A stretch of DNA of 64,000 bases from Fomes fomentarius (taxonomy: Eukaryota; Basidiomycota; Agaricomycetes; Polyporales; Polyporaceae), in NCBI GenBank assembly GCA_022606135.1, contig JABYQN010000013.1:806001-870000 (forward strand), in the 5' to 3' direction. The notes beneath the pieces were generated by a model. That model worked only from the letters and a program-made list of their open reading frames with translations. It searched no databases and was not told the origin of the DNA. The translations under genes and the position numbers were made by a program. Below, one piece after another: positions 1 through 11,945 of this stretch. Position 1 is the stretch's first letter; the number at the start of each line of letters is the position of its first letter.

Positions 1-3000
1 CAAGTCGAAGACGAGCCGGATGCGTGGCAGGCGAGTAGGGGTATGGGATGCATTGGCTAGGTGCGTCATTTGTCGCAAGCATCTTGACTACCATGATGTC
101 TAGTCCGGTCCACAGCCTTGCGCAGGGTACCTTACGTCATTGTTCAACTTACATCACTCTAACCCTAAAGTCGCTATGATGCTCACCTGTACGTTCGACA
201 CCACCATCATCGACCACCCACACACCGGCTGGGAATGTCGGGATCGCCGCGGTAAAGCCGTGTCGCGTGCGATAGCTGAGTTTCCTGAGGCGAGATCGAT
301 CGTTCCACTCCTTACAAGCATTGCTCGAGCCTAATTCAGTCAAACGCTGACTCAACAAGAGGAGAGACCTTTGCTCACCAGCAGAGGAACTGTGAAACTA
401 CGCCGCAATGTACCGGCCCCGCAGCGGCGCAGCCGAGGACATGGCGAACCCCTTGAATAAACCCTCTATATATCGCTGTGCCGTTTCCACCCCTTCCTTT
501 TCACATCGTGATCTTGCGCTTCATATCGACTACAGCTCATTTTAGGCGGCAACCAGTATGCATTTATGAGCAAGGGTCTAGTTCAGTGCGCATAAGTCGG
601 GTTGAATGACTTAGGCAGTTGGTGACGTACGTACTTTGCACATCCACCGCCTTCCAGAGACCGACAAACATCGCGAATGCTCCCGAAGCCGCGTTCCCGT
701 CGTAGAAGCTGAGCTCATAGTCGCACGGGCCGAGTACACGGCCGGGAAGACTGCGGAAGGGATGGGGAACGTAGCTGGCGTCAATGAGCCTTCAGGTGGC
801 GCGAGTACTGGCTTGACCGTCCAGTCTGCTTTGCTGAATTGCAGTTCACTGGGCACAGGTACTGAGTACCCACCGGTGCCGTGGAGCATATCCAATTGCA
901 CAGGGATAGCACATGCATTTATGTTAGTGCGGTCCCGAGGGTCCTTCATCACGATCAACTGCTGTATGTAGGGTGGCTGGGTTAAGCAGAGGAATGTTCA
1001 GCTATGTACCTGCGCGTTCGATCCCAAGGACGAATGAAATCATACGTGCCGAGTGAGGACGCTTGGGCGGCCCATATACGGCGCGAAGGCGGATAGACCC
1101 TGTACAACGACGTCGGCGCGCGGCCGATCTGCCTTAACTCCACGCTTCTTGGCATTCTCTGTATACAGTGAAGTAAGCGGGGGCCTGACCCAACAGGGAG
1201 AGTACTGTTTCTCACCTATGGCCCTGCGCCTGACGCGGCCTTATACCCAACTTCTAGCTGACGAACTGGCTCTACATCCCCGGAGTGCAGCGTCCGAATT
1301 CTCAGCACTGGTCTTCAGCATTCCCTCTTGGTGACGGCAAGGAATCAGACGCATATATGCGCTTCCTGTCTTCAGCACTCGCTGCCATAACATCTCGGAT
1401 ACCAATGCCTTCACGTTGGCGGCTCGGATCCTGCTCACGAAGCTGTTGTCCCCTCTAGCGCCGACTCGTCCTGAATGGCGTGCGCATCTGCAACATGAAC
1501 GTCAGCATCGGACCCAAGTCACACGATACGATATGTGCCCAGAACGCTCGGCCGGAGACATACCAGGATGCGCCCAGCTTGAAGGGTCGAAGCCAAGGTA
1601 TCAAAGACCACTGCAGCCCTGCGGTCTTGCGGCTTTGAGGGCAATAATGCGGGGGCTTGGACAGGGATAGGAACGCGCCTGAGTGGCGTCAGCACGCATG
1701 ATTGCAGCCGCCTGCCGTGGAGATCGCGGCACTAGAAGTTTGTCTAACGCTGGCCGTTTGTGTAGAAGTTCTTGTGAGTGGGACGAGCAAGAATAGGGAC
1801 CCAAATGCGAGGTGAGGTACACAGGAGGGTCCTGTGTGCTGAGATAGAACGTCGGGCCATTCGATTGTTCCCCTACGCTGGATCGGCGCCTTGCTCGCGA
1901 TTGATACAATTGGGGTACCCGATGGTGGCCAGTAGCGCATGGTCGCGGGACGTACTTCGAAGCCAAGCCAGCAGTGTTCGACCAAACAGTTGCGCCGAGG
2001 GACACACATATGCATTCAGAACTGTCCTGCGTATCTGGAAAACGTAATTTGAACTTCGTGCCCACAGTGAGCGCACAGATACATCAGATGGTGGGAAGAA
2101 CAAGTTTCCGAGGACGCTCACCGGTATATACAATTTCCTGGTGCTGTAGAGCTATCCAAGTACTCGATAATCAGATAGCGTCCAGGAAGGACGAGTCGAA
2201 GTGTCGAGCCATGCGGAGGCAGCATGGTAGCAGCGTGGGCGAGGACAGGCGCCTGACCAGCGGGTCCGGCACTTTTCGGCTGCCGTGGCAGAAGCGGTGG
2301 CGCGGTTCATTCAGCGCAGCAAAACGGTCACAACTGACTGTTCTGGTTGACAGTATCTGTATCCCGTTTTTGCTTGTCTGCATGCAGTCCACAGTGCAGT
2401 CCACCGTGGTCTACGGTTGTCACTGGCATACGTGCAGCTCTGTCGAAGTTTGCGAGAAGGTCAGTCCAAGTTGCATCAGGAAGCTGCTACCTGCATCGCC
2501 CCTAACGCAGCAAACCACCGAGAACGTATCAGTTTTCAGGTGCTTCTGTGATTAAGTATCTTGTAAATACCTGTTGCGGGCGCCGCTCCAAGGAGGAAGG
2601 ACAGTTGAACATTGATCGAATACAGAGCAAAATACTGGTTGGGAAGGGGTGCGCAGCTCGAGCTCTGTTCAACGGTCGCCTTGAATACCTGACAGTGACA
2701 GTCCATTCAGTGTCTGTGTAGATGGTAAGCCGAGGATGACGTACAAATGTATCCTCGTTATACGATCAAGAGCGGATGGCGGAGATCAGAGCGGATAGTA
2801 GAGGCCCAACGCTGGTGGTTCATCAGAATCGGAGTACGATAGAAATTCGGCTGCAGTAGTAGTACATCAATTGCCAACCATAAGAGAGTGCGGAGGCGCT
2901 TATGAGGGTTCACTGCGGCGCAGGTGTCCAGCCGGGACGTGGATGGTATCCTGCTATGGGTTTATGAGAGGACGACGTCAGGGACTTCGATTGCGTGGCA

Positions 3001-3714
3001 CTTGGCGGCCGGTCCTTCTTCGAGGCCGAGTGTATCGGATAGAAGCTCTCGACGCGGCCACGGGCGGCGGTGCTCGTATACCACCGCCAGCTCCAGCCTT
3101 CCATCCGTCCCAGCCTCGCAGCGCTCGCCAGACTCCAGGCTTCCAAAAAATCCACCGCATGCAATATACAGCGAGCACGGAATGGCTAGGCGAGGTACGG
3201 CCATCTCTCTGATATTGACAGGCGACCGACGACTCCATGCACGTAAAGACAAGGTGAGAAATCCCATCGGTGCTGTGGTCAGCTGATAGCAGCGTGTAAT
3301 GGAGCTTGAAGCTTCACAGACAGAGCCTGTCTTGGCTATCCGCGCCCCCCACCCGACGCCCATTGCGAACGAGTTCGAGGCTGGCAGTGGTTTATGGTTG
3401 TGCTCACTTGTCGGATGAGGTCGGATGTGAGTGTAGGGAGAGATTGACAAGCGATAGAGTGTGCTTGCCGACGGCCAGAACGCGGTGTTAATGAATTCGG
3501 CTTTCCCCAAGTGTGAGTCCGCGATGCCATATACGGCTACGGAAGGCAGGGCCGCCCGGCGTCTGTCCGGTTGGGGGCGAGACCTCTCAGGCGCCCGCTT
3601 AGACTTTTTGACGGTGGATAAGCCCCGTCCAGCTCAGCAACTTCCCAACCGTCCACGAACATCCCCCCGTCTATCCCCTCCCCTCTCCCCATCCTCCGCG
3701 ACAACCTCCCCGCC
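1..3714. other. Gene-free stretch, no recognised content
   Basis: I read both strands and found open frames of up to 193 codons (the longest at 1974-2555), but none shows a family motif, a plausible spliced continuation, or the codon bias of the genes further right. Composition is mixed and the frames overlap each other on both strands, as expected by chance. The last 100 bases before 3715 are pyrimidine-rich and probably form the promoter and 5' leader of the next gene. A highly decayed transposon cannot be excluded by eye. Confidence 0.5.
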
Positions 3715-5680
3715 ATGCCAGTCCCCAGCGTCCTCAATCCACAAGATCTCTCGCTATCCATCCGCACCAAGCTCAGCGTTCGCAAACTCTCTGTCAAGAT
3801 ACGTTCCAAATTGTGAGCATCCTTCTCTTGGCGTTTTACTTCCCTTTGTCTCTTCGCCCCTTTTCTGCGACCCTCCACGCGAGTTGTGCCCAGGGTCGAT
3901 TATCTGCTGCCTTGCGCGACGTGTACAATGGAGTCGGGGAGCATCGGGGAGCTCGTTGCACAGCGGACGGGTGCCCGTCCGTGCGAACCTCATCAGTGTG
4001 GCGTCTCGTCTCCTAGACCAAGGCCGTTCCTTGCAACGGACAGCTCGGCTGCCCGTCGACGTCCCCCACGTTCTACAAACATTCCCCGTTGTCTCACATT
4101 CATAATCGTCGTACTGACAACCCCATTGTAGCCGCAAATCCACCAAGGTACAACAACCAACCTTTGACACTTTTGAAGTTGTCCGGCTACCCTTCATCCC
4201 TCCAGAGGTCTGGGGCATCATCATCCAACATGCGTGTCTTTTCCATCATGATCCTCTCGACACATCACAGGAGCTCTCGTTCCTGGAGTCGGCCTACACC
4301 CAACTCGCCATATACCGCATGTGCATGTCTACCAAGAGGAACCTTTCCCTTGTGTCGAAACAATGGAACGCTCTCACACGAAGCTTCCTCTATGAATTCG
4401 TCTGGATAAGCCGTGCGGCACAAGCCAAGGCACTTGCGAAGACTCTCCTCATGGAGTATGTCGAGAACCTGTCGTCGAGTGGAAGGTTCATTCGTCGACT
4501 ACACATCGAGACCCCAGCGCTCGAGCGGTGCGCGCCCGCCGACCTCCGTACGATACTGGACTACTCTCCCCATCTGTCAATCTACTCCGACCACCACTCC
4601 GTTCAACGGAACATCCTTGAGGACTCCCCCGACCCTCGCTGTAGTCCGGAAGAGATCCTGAAGCTTGTCGCTCAGCCCAAAATCCGACGACTGAGCTGGA
4701 CGAGCTATGACGACGTGCCCTTCGAGCTACGTATGGCGCCTCTCGTCCAGAATCTGACCACACGACTCGAGTACCTAGAGCTTTCCTCGCGCTCCCCGAA
4801 CCTTCCGAGCTTTAACATCCTTGCTGGGTCCTCGTCGGGGAGCCACCTCGAGCATCTGCAGATGAATGTCCATCTCCCCTCCCTGCGCGCTCTCAAGGTA
4901 TCACTTGACAACAACACTTTTGCGGTGCTCGCGTCATGGGACATGCCAGCGCTCACCAACCTCTCCGTTCTCTCCTCGGATTTCAGCTACACCGGCGAAG
5001 GTTTTTCCCGCTTCTTCCAGGCGCACGGCCGCAAGCTCACGCAGCTCGAACTCGGACACTCTTCGTCCCTCATCGAGGAGTACTATCTCACTACGCCCCA
5101 GCACCTCGTCGCCCTCCAGCAGCAGAATCAGAATCAGCAACAGGCACAGCCTCCCGTGCCTCTCGCCGAATGGTGCCCAAATCTCCGTGAGTTCATCTGT
5201 TCCGCGGATGCCGAGTGGCACTGGCAGAGCCCCGACTGGATAGCACCGCATATCCTCCTCCCTGCCCATCCCCGTGTCGAGCTCATCGGCATCCGTGACA
5301 TTGACACCCGTCTCATGGAAGACCCACCTATCCGGCCCGTCGTCGAACAGAACGACTCCGACTGGTACGACGCATTCGAGAATGACGAGGACCTCGCCGT
5401 GGACACGCCGTACTTCCTCCTCTACCAGCAGTTCTCCTCACTTCTGCAGGGCGATGCATTCCCGAACCTCCGGTTTGTGCGTGACCTGAGCACGGAGAGC
5501 CACAATCTGCGCACGAAGGCGCCGCATCCGCGCATCCTGCAGTTCTGGAAGAAGGTCGTGGCTCGGTGCGCGGAGCGCGCAGTTTGGTTCGAGGACTGCA
5601 CGGGCGTGAACGTTACGCAGGGCGCGCTCAGACGCGCGGCGCTCATGTCGCGCTCGAAGAACGCTGAGGTGGACTCCTGA
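3715..5680 (+). CDS. F-box-like protein, polypore type
   Basis: Two exons (3715-3812 and 4132-5680) join in frame to 548 codons; the 319-base intron ends in CTGAC plus a TAG acceptor and is long for this genome, so an extra exon inside it is possible. The F-box-like segment begins near residue 47 (LPFIPPEVWGIIIQHA), followed by TKRNLSLVSKQWNALT and FLYEFVWISRAAQAKAL, a pattern I know from a large Agaricomycete F-box group. The remainder is leucine-rich and irregular, as in substrate-binding regions of SCF ubiquitin ligases. By family the protein would bind Skp1 and recruit an unknown substrate. The F-box type is clear; the target is unknown. The start was chosen because it gives a continuous frame across the splice. 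Confidence 0.75.
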
Positions 5681-7262
5681 TCGCGTCTTGCTGCCTGCGG
5701 CGGCCGCCCCAAGGGCGTACCCGCGCCTGTGGTAACCGCCACGCTGCCCGCTCACCGCAGGCTTCTTTCCTTGTTCTTGGATACAGGAAACGATCACGAT
5801 ATACCGCGCTGCGGTCTCCAGCTTCGGACTTCGACTGGACACATCCGACGCACACACGTTACAATTATGCCTACGACATGACACGACCATGACTAACATG
5901 CCCCCCATGCCCGCCCACACTCAATCGCATCGCAACCAACGCATATACAATTGCACATCACACATACCACTCATCAACATTTCATGATCATCGGTTCGTA
6001 CACTCCGCATCTCATCCCTTCCTCATTTCCATCCCCGTCTCCGCACCCCCCCATCATGCCCCATCCCCTGTCTTCACAGCCCTTCCAGCAAGCTCCTATC
6101 CACTCATCCACCCCCAACCTCTTCCATCGTGTATCACCCAATCACCTCCTGTCCATCTGTCTATCTGTCCATCCCGCACCGATCGCACACCAACACCGCC
6201 GCACCACATGTCAAAGTGTACATACATACCCGCATCTGCATCTGCATCGCATGGACCTAGTCTGTCGTCTGTCGTCTCTCATCTCATCTCTCAGCTCCCT
6301 CCTCGTGTCTCGCCGTTCGTCGTTCATCGTTCTCCATACTCCGGATCTAGATCCAAATCCGCGGTTTGTCCTTGTATCTGGTCACTACTGGTCCCTGGTT
6401 CGCAATCTACGACCACGTTCTATGCCCCACCTCGTCGGTGTTTGCTGTGCTGTTTGTGTGTTTACCTTGTCTTTGGGTTGTGAGTTTGAGTTTCAGGTTC
6501 AAACGTTCATGTTTGCGCTCTGTCTGCCCTGTACACTTAGCTGTTTGTTTCCAACGTTTGGAACGGATGTCAGTGGCTTCTGTCTGAGTAAGCGTTTTGT
6601 GTGTTGCGTTTTTAAGGTTCATGATTCAGTACGAAGTGCGGAGGTGATTGGTGATTGTGAGTCTTCCGCGCGGTGTTTCGGACGTCCCTGGGGTGTCCCG
6701 TGTCAAGGTTCCTGTTGTTCGTCGACGTTCCAGTTCCTTATGCTCTCTGAACGGGAGACACATGGGGTTGGCGCATACGTCAAAATCGTAGCGCCATGAT
6801 TCCCCGATTGGATAAAACTTTTGTGCGAGTTAGCATGAAGAGATGGTTGCGTATCTAGGAGCACGGAGTATAGACACAGTCTGAAGGAACTAGCATCACC
6901 TGCCAGATGGAATGTCAGCGACAATGCCTGCCATACTACGAAGCAGACGGAACCAATTGGCTATACCGGCAATCGTATTAAGTGTATGTCTGTGGGATAT
7001 GTTGGGAGTACTCATGCGTAGGATACCCAATATTCAGGTTGACAGAGCCCTCCTCCTACTCGGAATCGGGGATGGATTCATGGGGAGTGTGTTCTACTTC
7101 TATTATGTCGTTCTAGTGGGTGATATATTGTCGAATCTTTAGAGTCCTGATAAATACACCCTGGAAGCGCAAGAAGCAAGTATATGTATATATAGTTACA
7201 GCTGCTTTCCAGCCGAAACCTCCATGCCCTCGTCCGACCCGCTACCATCGCGTGCACTGTCA
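5681..7262. other. Intergenic, pyrimidine-rich
   Basis: This stretch lies between the 3' ends of two convergent genes. It is rich in C and T from about 5950 to 6400 and carries a 282-codon open frame (5951-6799) made mainly of Ser, Pro, His and Cys, with no domain, which looks like a by-product of the skewed composition. I see no RNA gene or mobile element. Confidence 0.5.
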
Positions 7263-9042
7263 CTACGGGTTCAAGTTGTTTGCGGCAGCGACACGTGCAG
7301 ATTCTTCGTCTTCAGTGCCAGTTTCTTCCGTTTCGCTGAGCTCTGAAGACCTCGAGGTACCGGCGGTTTCGAACCTCTCGCCCGGCCCGGGTGCACTGAG
7401 AAGGGACGCGCCCAACGAGCCTAGCATCCGGTTGAAGCGCAGGCTCCTCGACTCGACCGCGGAGACTCGAGAGTGAGACTGATACGTCATGATGTTGTGG
7501 GCTTCTTGCAGGTCGATGAGGAACCTCCAGGTGAGGATTGCGGTGATTCTGGTGCGCCCAATATCAGAAGGCAGCATCATCCATCGTTCATCGTCCATCG
7601 TCCATCGGACTAGTCACTGGCACTCACGGTTCTATGAAGAGCACCATGTCGCTTGTGCTGACATTTGAACCGGCCTTGTTCCAGACCTAGTGTGGACAGG
7701 TAGCTCAGCTGACCATGAAGGCCACTTTGCAAGACCGCAGACTCAGATGGTACTGACCGAGACCAGCGAAAAGATGAGATGGAGCGCGTTCATGATTGCG
7801 AGGACACTGCAGTTTTGTGAGTCAAATCATGGATCTCATTGTCCTGTTAAGGTGCTTGATCCATACATGAAATAAATCGCCCCTTCGATATGTGGGTCAG
7901 ATGTAGCAGCAGAGTGACTTGAGGGAATGTACCACCCGTCTCTGAATAGGACCGTGGAGAGAGACAGTTTTTGGCCGATGGCTTGTGCCGCTTTGCTGGT
8001 TCTGAATGTTGCGTTCCAGGTGATGCCCATAACCAGAAGATCGGATGCGATCAGACAGACACGGGCGATTATGGTGACTGTGGAATGTTATCAGCGGCTT
8101 AGAGATGGCATACTGAGAGGTCAAGTGTTAACAGCTGGAGGAGGGTCTGTGTAAGCGACAGGACTGATGAAGGTGAGACCCCTTGCCTACTTTTTCACGG
8201 TAGTGGAGGACTCGTTGTACCCAATGGTACAGCTTTCAGAGTCAAATACGACAGTGGCATGACCGGTGGTGATCTAGGGAGTAATTTGCATCAGCTGGAG
8301 GAGATATCAATGGATAGTAAGGCTACTACTAACCAAGTTCACAACCATAGGCACGACGGAAGACAGAAAAACTATCACCGCGAAAAGCCAAGACTTCGCA
8401 CTAAGTGCATATGCCCTCAGCGCGGAGAATACTGGATATAATCGTTGTCGGTGCAAGAGCATGGCATATATTCACGTACTTACGGGCCCACGGTAGATAT
8501 TGCATATACTCCACAAAGGAGAATGTGTAGAAGACCACTGGGCAGCTTTTAGTGAATGTCAGTAACGAACGGAAGCATAACCCATCCAGTGCAATGCTCC
8601 GAGTCTCACCCCAGGTTCTATGTCAATAACCGTTGTTCAACGAGCCTTTGAAACGATATAGCACATGCGAATACTGACCCTGAAGATAGTAGGATCGGGT
8701 CCCAACACGTTGTACAGGTTGAGTAGGCATGCTATATATCGAGTTACATAGAACAGTGCGGAGGACGTTGTGAACTTGCGCTTCCAGAACAGCTCCACCT
8801 CGCTGGTAAAAGTGATGATGTACTCATATACAACGAGACCTGTGAGATACAAGAATGATTAGCATGGCTCAACGAGAATCGGTGCACAACTCCCCTGTGA
8901 TTGCCACGAAGATATAGTGCTGATCTTGACTGGAGCAAGAGCACGTGAGCTCTGTATGAATCATAACACGGACATCGACGACTCACAGGGAGTTATAGCT
9001 GGCAATTATCTGAGCTTTGGCCTCGTTGTTCAAGTCGGACAT
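7263..9042 (-). CDS. DUF6533 multi-pass membrane protein, copy 1
   Basis: A multi-exon gene. The start at 9042 reads MSDLNNEAKAQIIASYNSL and is followed by a GTGAGT donor. The DUF6533 core is in the next main exon (8852 downward): VYEYIITFTSEVELFWKRKF then RYIACLLNLYNVLG. Later exons carry hydrophobic helices, the conserved block RVCLIASDLLVMGITWNATF (near 8030) and a membrane helix with LTWRFLIDLQEAHN, then a polar acidic tail ending at 7263. The family is a mushroom-expanded seven-helix-like membrane protein of unknown function. Two fuller relatives in this window (25.3 and 36.0 kb) share the exon plan, the start peptide and a TATA box at the same distance. Exact exon edges are not all resolved; no obvious frame break was seen. 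Confidence 0.75.
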
Positions 9043-9097
9043 GGTTGCGGGGCAACGTGCTGAGGACCAGTCTGAACACTGTGGACATGAGATGGAG

Positions 9098-9105
9098 ATA
9101 TATAA
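9098..9105 (-). promoter_or_regulatory. TATA box of DUF6533 copy 1
   Basis: TTATATAT on the minus strand, about 60 bases before the start codon at 9042. The same motif stands at nearly the same distance before the two other complete DUF6533 genes, which supports it as a real core promoter. Confidence 0.55.
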
Positions 9106-9945
9106 CCTTGATCTCCTCCACACCTAAAATAACGCCCCCGCGCTGCTTCGTCGGATCTACACATGAAGTTCATCCTGTCCTACGAGAAGACCTCAACCGA
9201 TTCTCTTCTCACCTGGGCGCATCAGGATGTTATATATAGGAAAAAGACTCAATCAATGTCCCGAATGTCCTGGAGAGGTTTACTGCTGGAAGCCAGGAAT
9301 ATATTGTTTTATTGCAATTCTTAGATGCCCACATTCTCCCTACGCCCCTGGCCAAAGTGAGATTGAACGTCAGTGTTCAATAGGATCCCGGCCTGCTCTT
9401 GCGCCACGGGTAGCTGCGGTGTACGCCTTTTCCGACGAGCGCAAGAAACCATCAGGTACTAACAGATCAATGGAGCTTGATGGTTGTTAAAACTTTAAAA
9501 AGCGGGGTGAGAGTTAACGTTCTCTGAGATAAGGCAGTGACGATACTGACTGACTTGCCTACCATTCTGAGAGTATCGTCCTCTCTCTATGTATACCACC
9601 ATGCTCATGCAGGTCAAGACGTAAGGATTTAATCCGATTCAACGAGTTAGACAAGGATGTGATGGTCGCACTTCAGGCGCACGGTCACTTGAGCAGAGGC
9701 GCTTTGATCAACAACTGTGTTTGACGCAATTCGGGAACTCGGAGTTGATAATTGTACAGAATAAGCTCGGGCAACTAGAACTCATACCGTCCTTCTGCAT
9801 CTCTCCTGTATCTACAGTAAGTATCCACTTGTTTGACCGGCCATATTGCACGACGGAAGTAGAGTAATGGCGCGAGCTCCTGCACGGGACTCCTAATCAA
9901 TATGCGCATTTCGACATTTGGAACGTACTCACTGGTCTCCATTGC
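9106..9945. other. Intergenic, nothing recognised
   Basis: The region holds the upstream DNA of DUF6533 copy 1 and the 3' flank of the F-box pseudogene. Only short frames without motifs are present. Confidence 0.5.
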
Positions 9946-10539
9946 CTAGTTTTCATGCTCTGAATCCAGTTCCGAGTCACTAGAGACCGGCAGCTCCAAC
10001 CTGTCATGCTTCCACAGATGGTACAAGAACTTGTTTGCGCGTGCCGACACGTCCTTCCACTGCCTTCCTTCCCCTGCCGGTGGCATGCTCTCCAGTGTCG
10101 TGATGCAGAACTTGTCGCCTGCCCAAGGTCCCTGGACGAGTTTTGTGGCAGCCTTTTCAGAGCTTGCAATCGAGACACTCCAGTCGTCCAACCAGCATAT
10201 CTGCGAGAGCAGCGCTTGTTCGACCCCGAGGTGCATTGAAGGGTCAAGGGGCGCAGTGCAGATGTACTCCCTCTTGACAAGGTTGCACACGACCTCGGTG
10301 CCAACAGCGTGTGCTACTTCGTTGACGTGTATTGTATACATCTCGAGATCAGCCTGAGCAGAGTGTACGCCGGCGTCGTCTGCGCCGCCTGATTGTCTGG
10401 GGGATAGGCCAGTTTAGCGATAGCGAAAGTGTCGTAGCGGTCGCGCTCATAACTGGGGGTGATTGTGGGATAGTGGTAATGGTTCTGGATATAGTTGTAG
10501 ATAGTATTGCGTTCCTCTTGCGCGTCTCCTACTAGGTCT

Positions 10540-10710
10540 TGCTCGAGCAGTCTCAGTGACGCGGATGCATCCGTGAGGCATCCCAACCTCTACGGATGCA
10601 TCCGTATACTTAGTCAGGCGTCAGTAGGATTCGAACGCGGGGTGTGGGTGGCGTCAGCGCTTGCGGACAAAAGGAACGCACTCACCGCAACCACTCCACT
10701 ATACACGATT
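10540..10710 (-). repeat. Candidate tRNA-derived SINE head
   Basis: On the minus strand a perfect RNA polymerase III A box, TAGTGGAGTGG (10691-10701), is followed about 66 bases later by a good B box, CGTTCGAATCC (10627-10637). The acceptor stem does not pair, so this is not a working tRNA. Downstream in the transcript direction comes the body with two GGATGCATCC palindromes. A tRNA-like head followed by an unrelated body is the plan of a SINE. Confidence 0.4.
10562..10604. repeat. Palindrome pair CGGATGCATCCG, left cluster
   Basis: Two perfect 12-base palindromes (10562-10573 and 10593-10604) are 31 bases apart. The right-hand cluster of the insertion has the same pair at nearly the same spacing in inverted orientation. 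Confidence 0.7.
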
Positions 10711-11569
10711 GTGCAGTGTACAAAACATTAGGTATATATAGCCCCACGTTGTTGTGTAACTTCCGCATCACACCGAGTTGGAGACGAAGACCAAGAGCCT
10801 GGAGGCTCAGAATGCAAGTCTACAGTGCAGACTCGATGGGCGAAGTGAAGAAATTGCTGGTCCGCACGCTTGAACCAGATGGATTGACTGGGCCCTGAGG
10901 ACTCCCGATGAATGTATCACCAAAACGCAGACAATTGTATCGACATTTCTCGATTGCATTGGACTAGAGACATTGCATGTTGTACCTTACGCTCGCCCCA
11001 TTTCCCCCCGCCGCTCGTCCTACCATCCACGCGGGCCTCACCGTACCACTGATGCGCATCGCGCATGTCTGCGCGCCCGCGGGTACTCGCCGCATTTGGT
11101 AATCGAAGCGCGCCCCGACGAGTGCCATCGCAACTCCTTCTCGTACGCGGCCACGGTCCAACAAGACTCACCGCCGACGAGGCATCTCGCAGACATCCTT
11201 CGCACATGCCGTTGCTACAGACACACCGAGAGCTCGAGCCTGCAGGAACTGACTTGAACAAGTGTCATGGATCTCGCCGACACGAGCCGAGTCAGCACGC
11301 ACCGTTGCGACAGGCCTTCCACATCAGCATCAACGGTCGCCGAGCCTCATGGATACAGCCATTCTGACCTCCTCGCAGATACGTTTCAGCCTGAGCACTT
11401 GCCCGATGTCCCATGCAGCCATCCACCACCGCCCGCTCTTCCATCCGTCCTTCCACTGTTGTGCATACTCGTACAGACGCTTCGCATCCTTATTTACCAT
11501 ACCACAGTATGCCATGCCATGCTTTTTGTAGCTTCCACTCTGTTGTGCGCGCCGCGACTTACGATCCAC

Positions 11570-11835
11570 CACGTCGCCGCACCGTCCTCCGAGCCCGCTT
11601 GTACCACCCGCCCTACCTCCCTACCATCCCCCGCTGTCGCTGTACCACCCCGCTGTTGTTGTACCACCCAACCCACGTCGCCGCACTGTCCTCCCCGCCC
11701 GTACCACCCGCCCTACCTGAACCTCCCTACCGTCCGTCCACCACCCCGCCGTCGCTGTACCACTCATCCTGCGTCGCCGTACCATCCTCCCCGCTCGTAC
11801 CACCCGCCCTACCTCCCCACCGTCCCCCGCAGATG
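11570..11835. repeat. Imperfect minisatellite, about 100-base unit
   Basis: About two and a half to three copies of a unit that starts CGTCGCCGCACCGTCCTCC and contains GTACCACCCGCCCTACCT. Copies begin near 11570, 11670 and 11770. The unit is C-rich on the plus strand and gives Pro- or Gly/Arg-rich frames that are not real genes. It ends exactly at the right palindrome cluster. Confidence 0.6.
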
Positions 11836-11945
11836 CATCTACGAGAGGATAATCAGCCTTCTCCTGCGGATGCATCTGAAGGACACGGATGCATCCGCGA
11901 GAGGTTCGGATCTCTAGCGGATGCATCCGCGTCACTGAGAGCCTA
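11831..11945. repeat. Palindrome cluster CGGATGCATCCG, right
   Basis: Four copies lie at 11831-11840, 11867-11877, 11886-11897 and 11918-11929; the last two are perfect and the first two have one or two changes. The inner two match the left cluster when inverted; the other two have no partner on the left. Confidence 0.65.

Noticed and set aside
1974..2555. A 193-codon plus-strand frame in the gene-free left end
   Set aside because: No motif, normal-looking frames overlap it on the other strand, and there is no promoter or exon context.
5951..6799. A 282-codon plus-strand open frame
   Set aside because: Composition is dominated by Ser, Pro, His and Leu from a pyrimidine-rich stretch; no domain, no splice partner, and it follows directly on the 3' end of an F-box gene.
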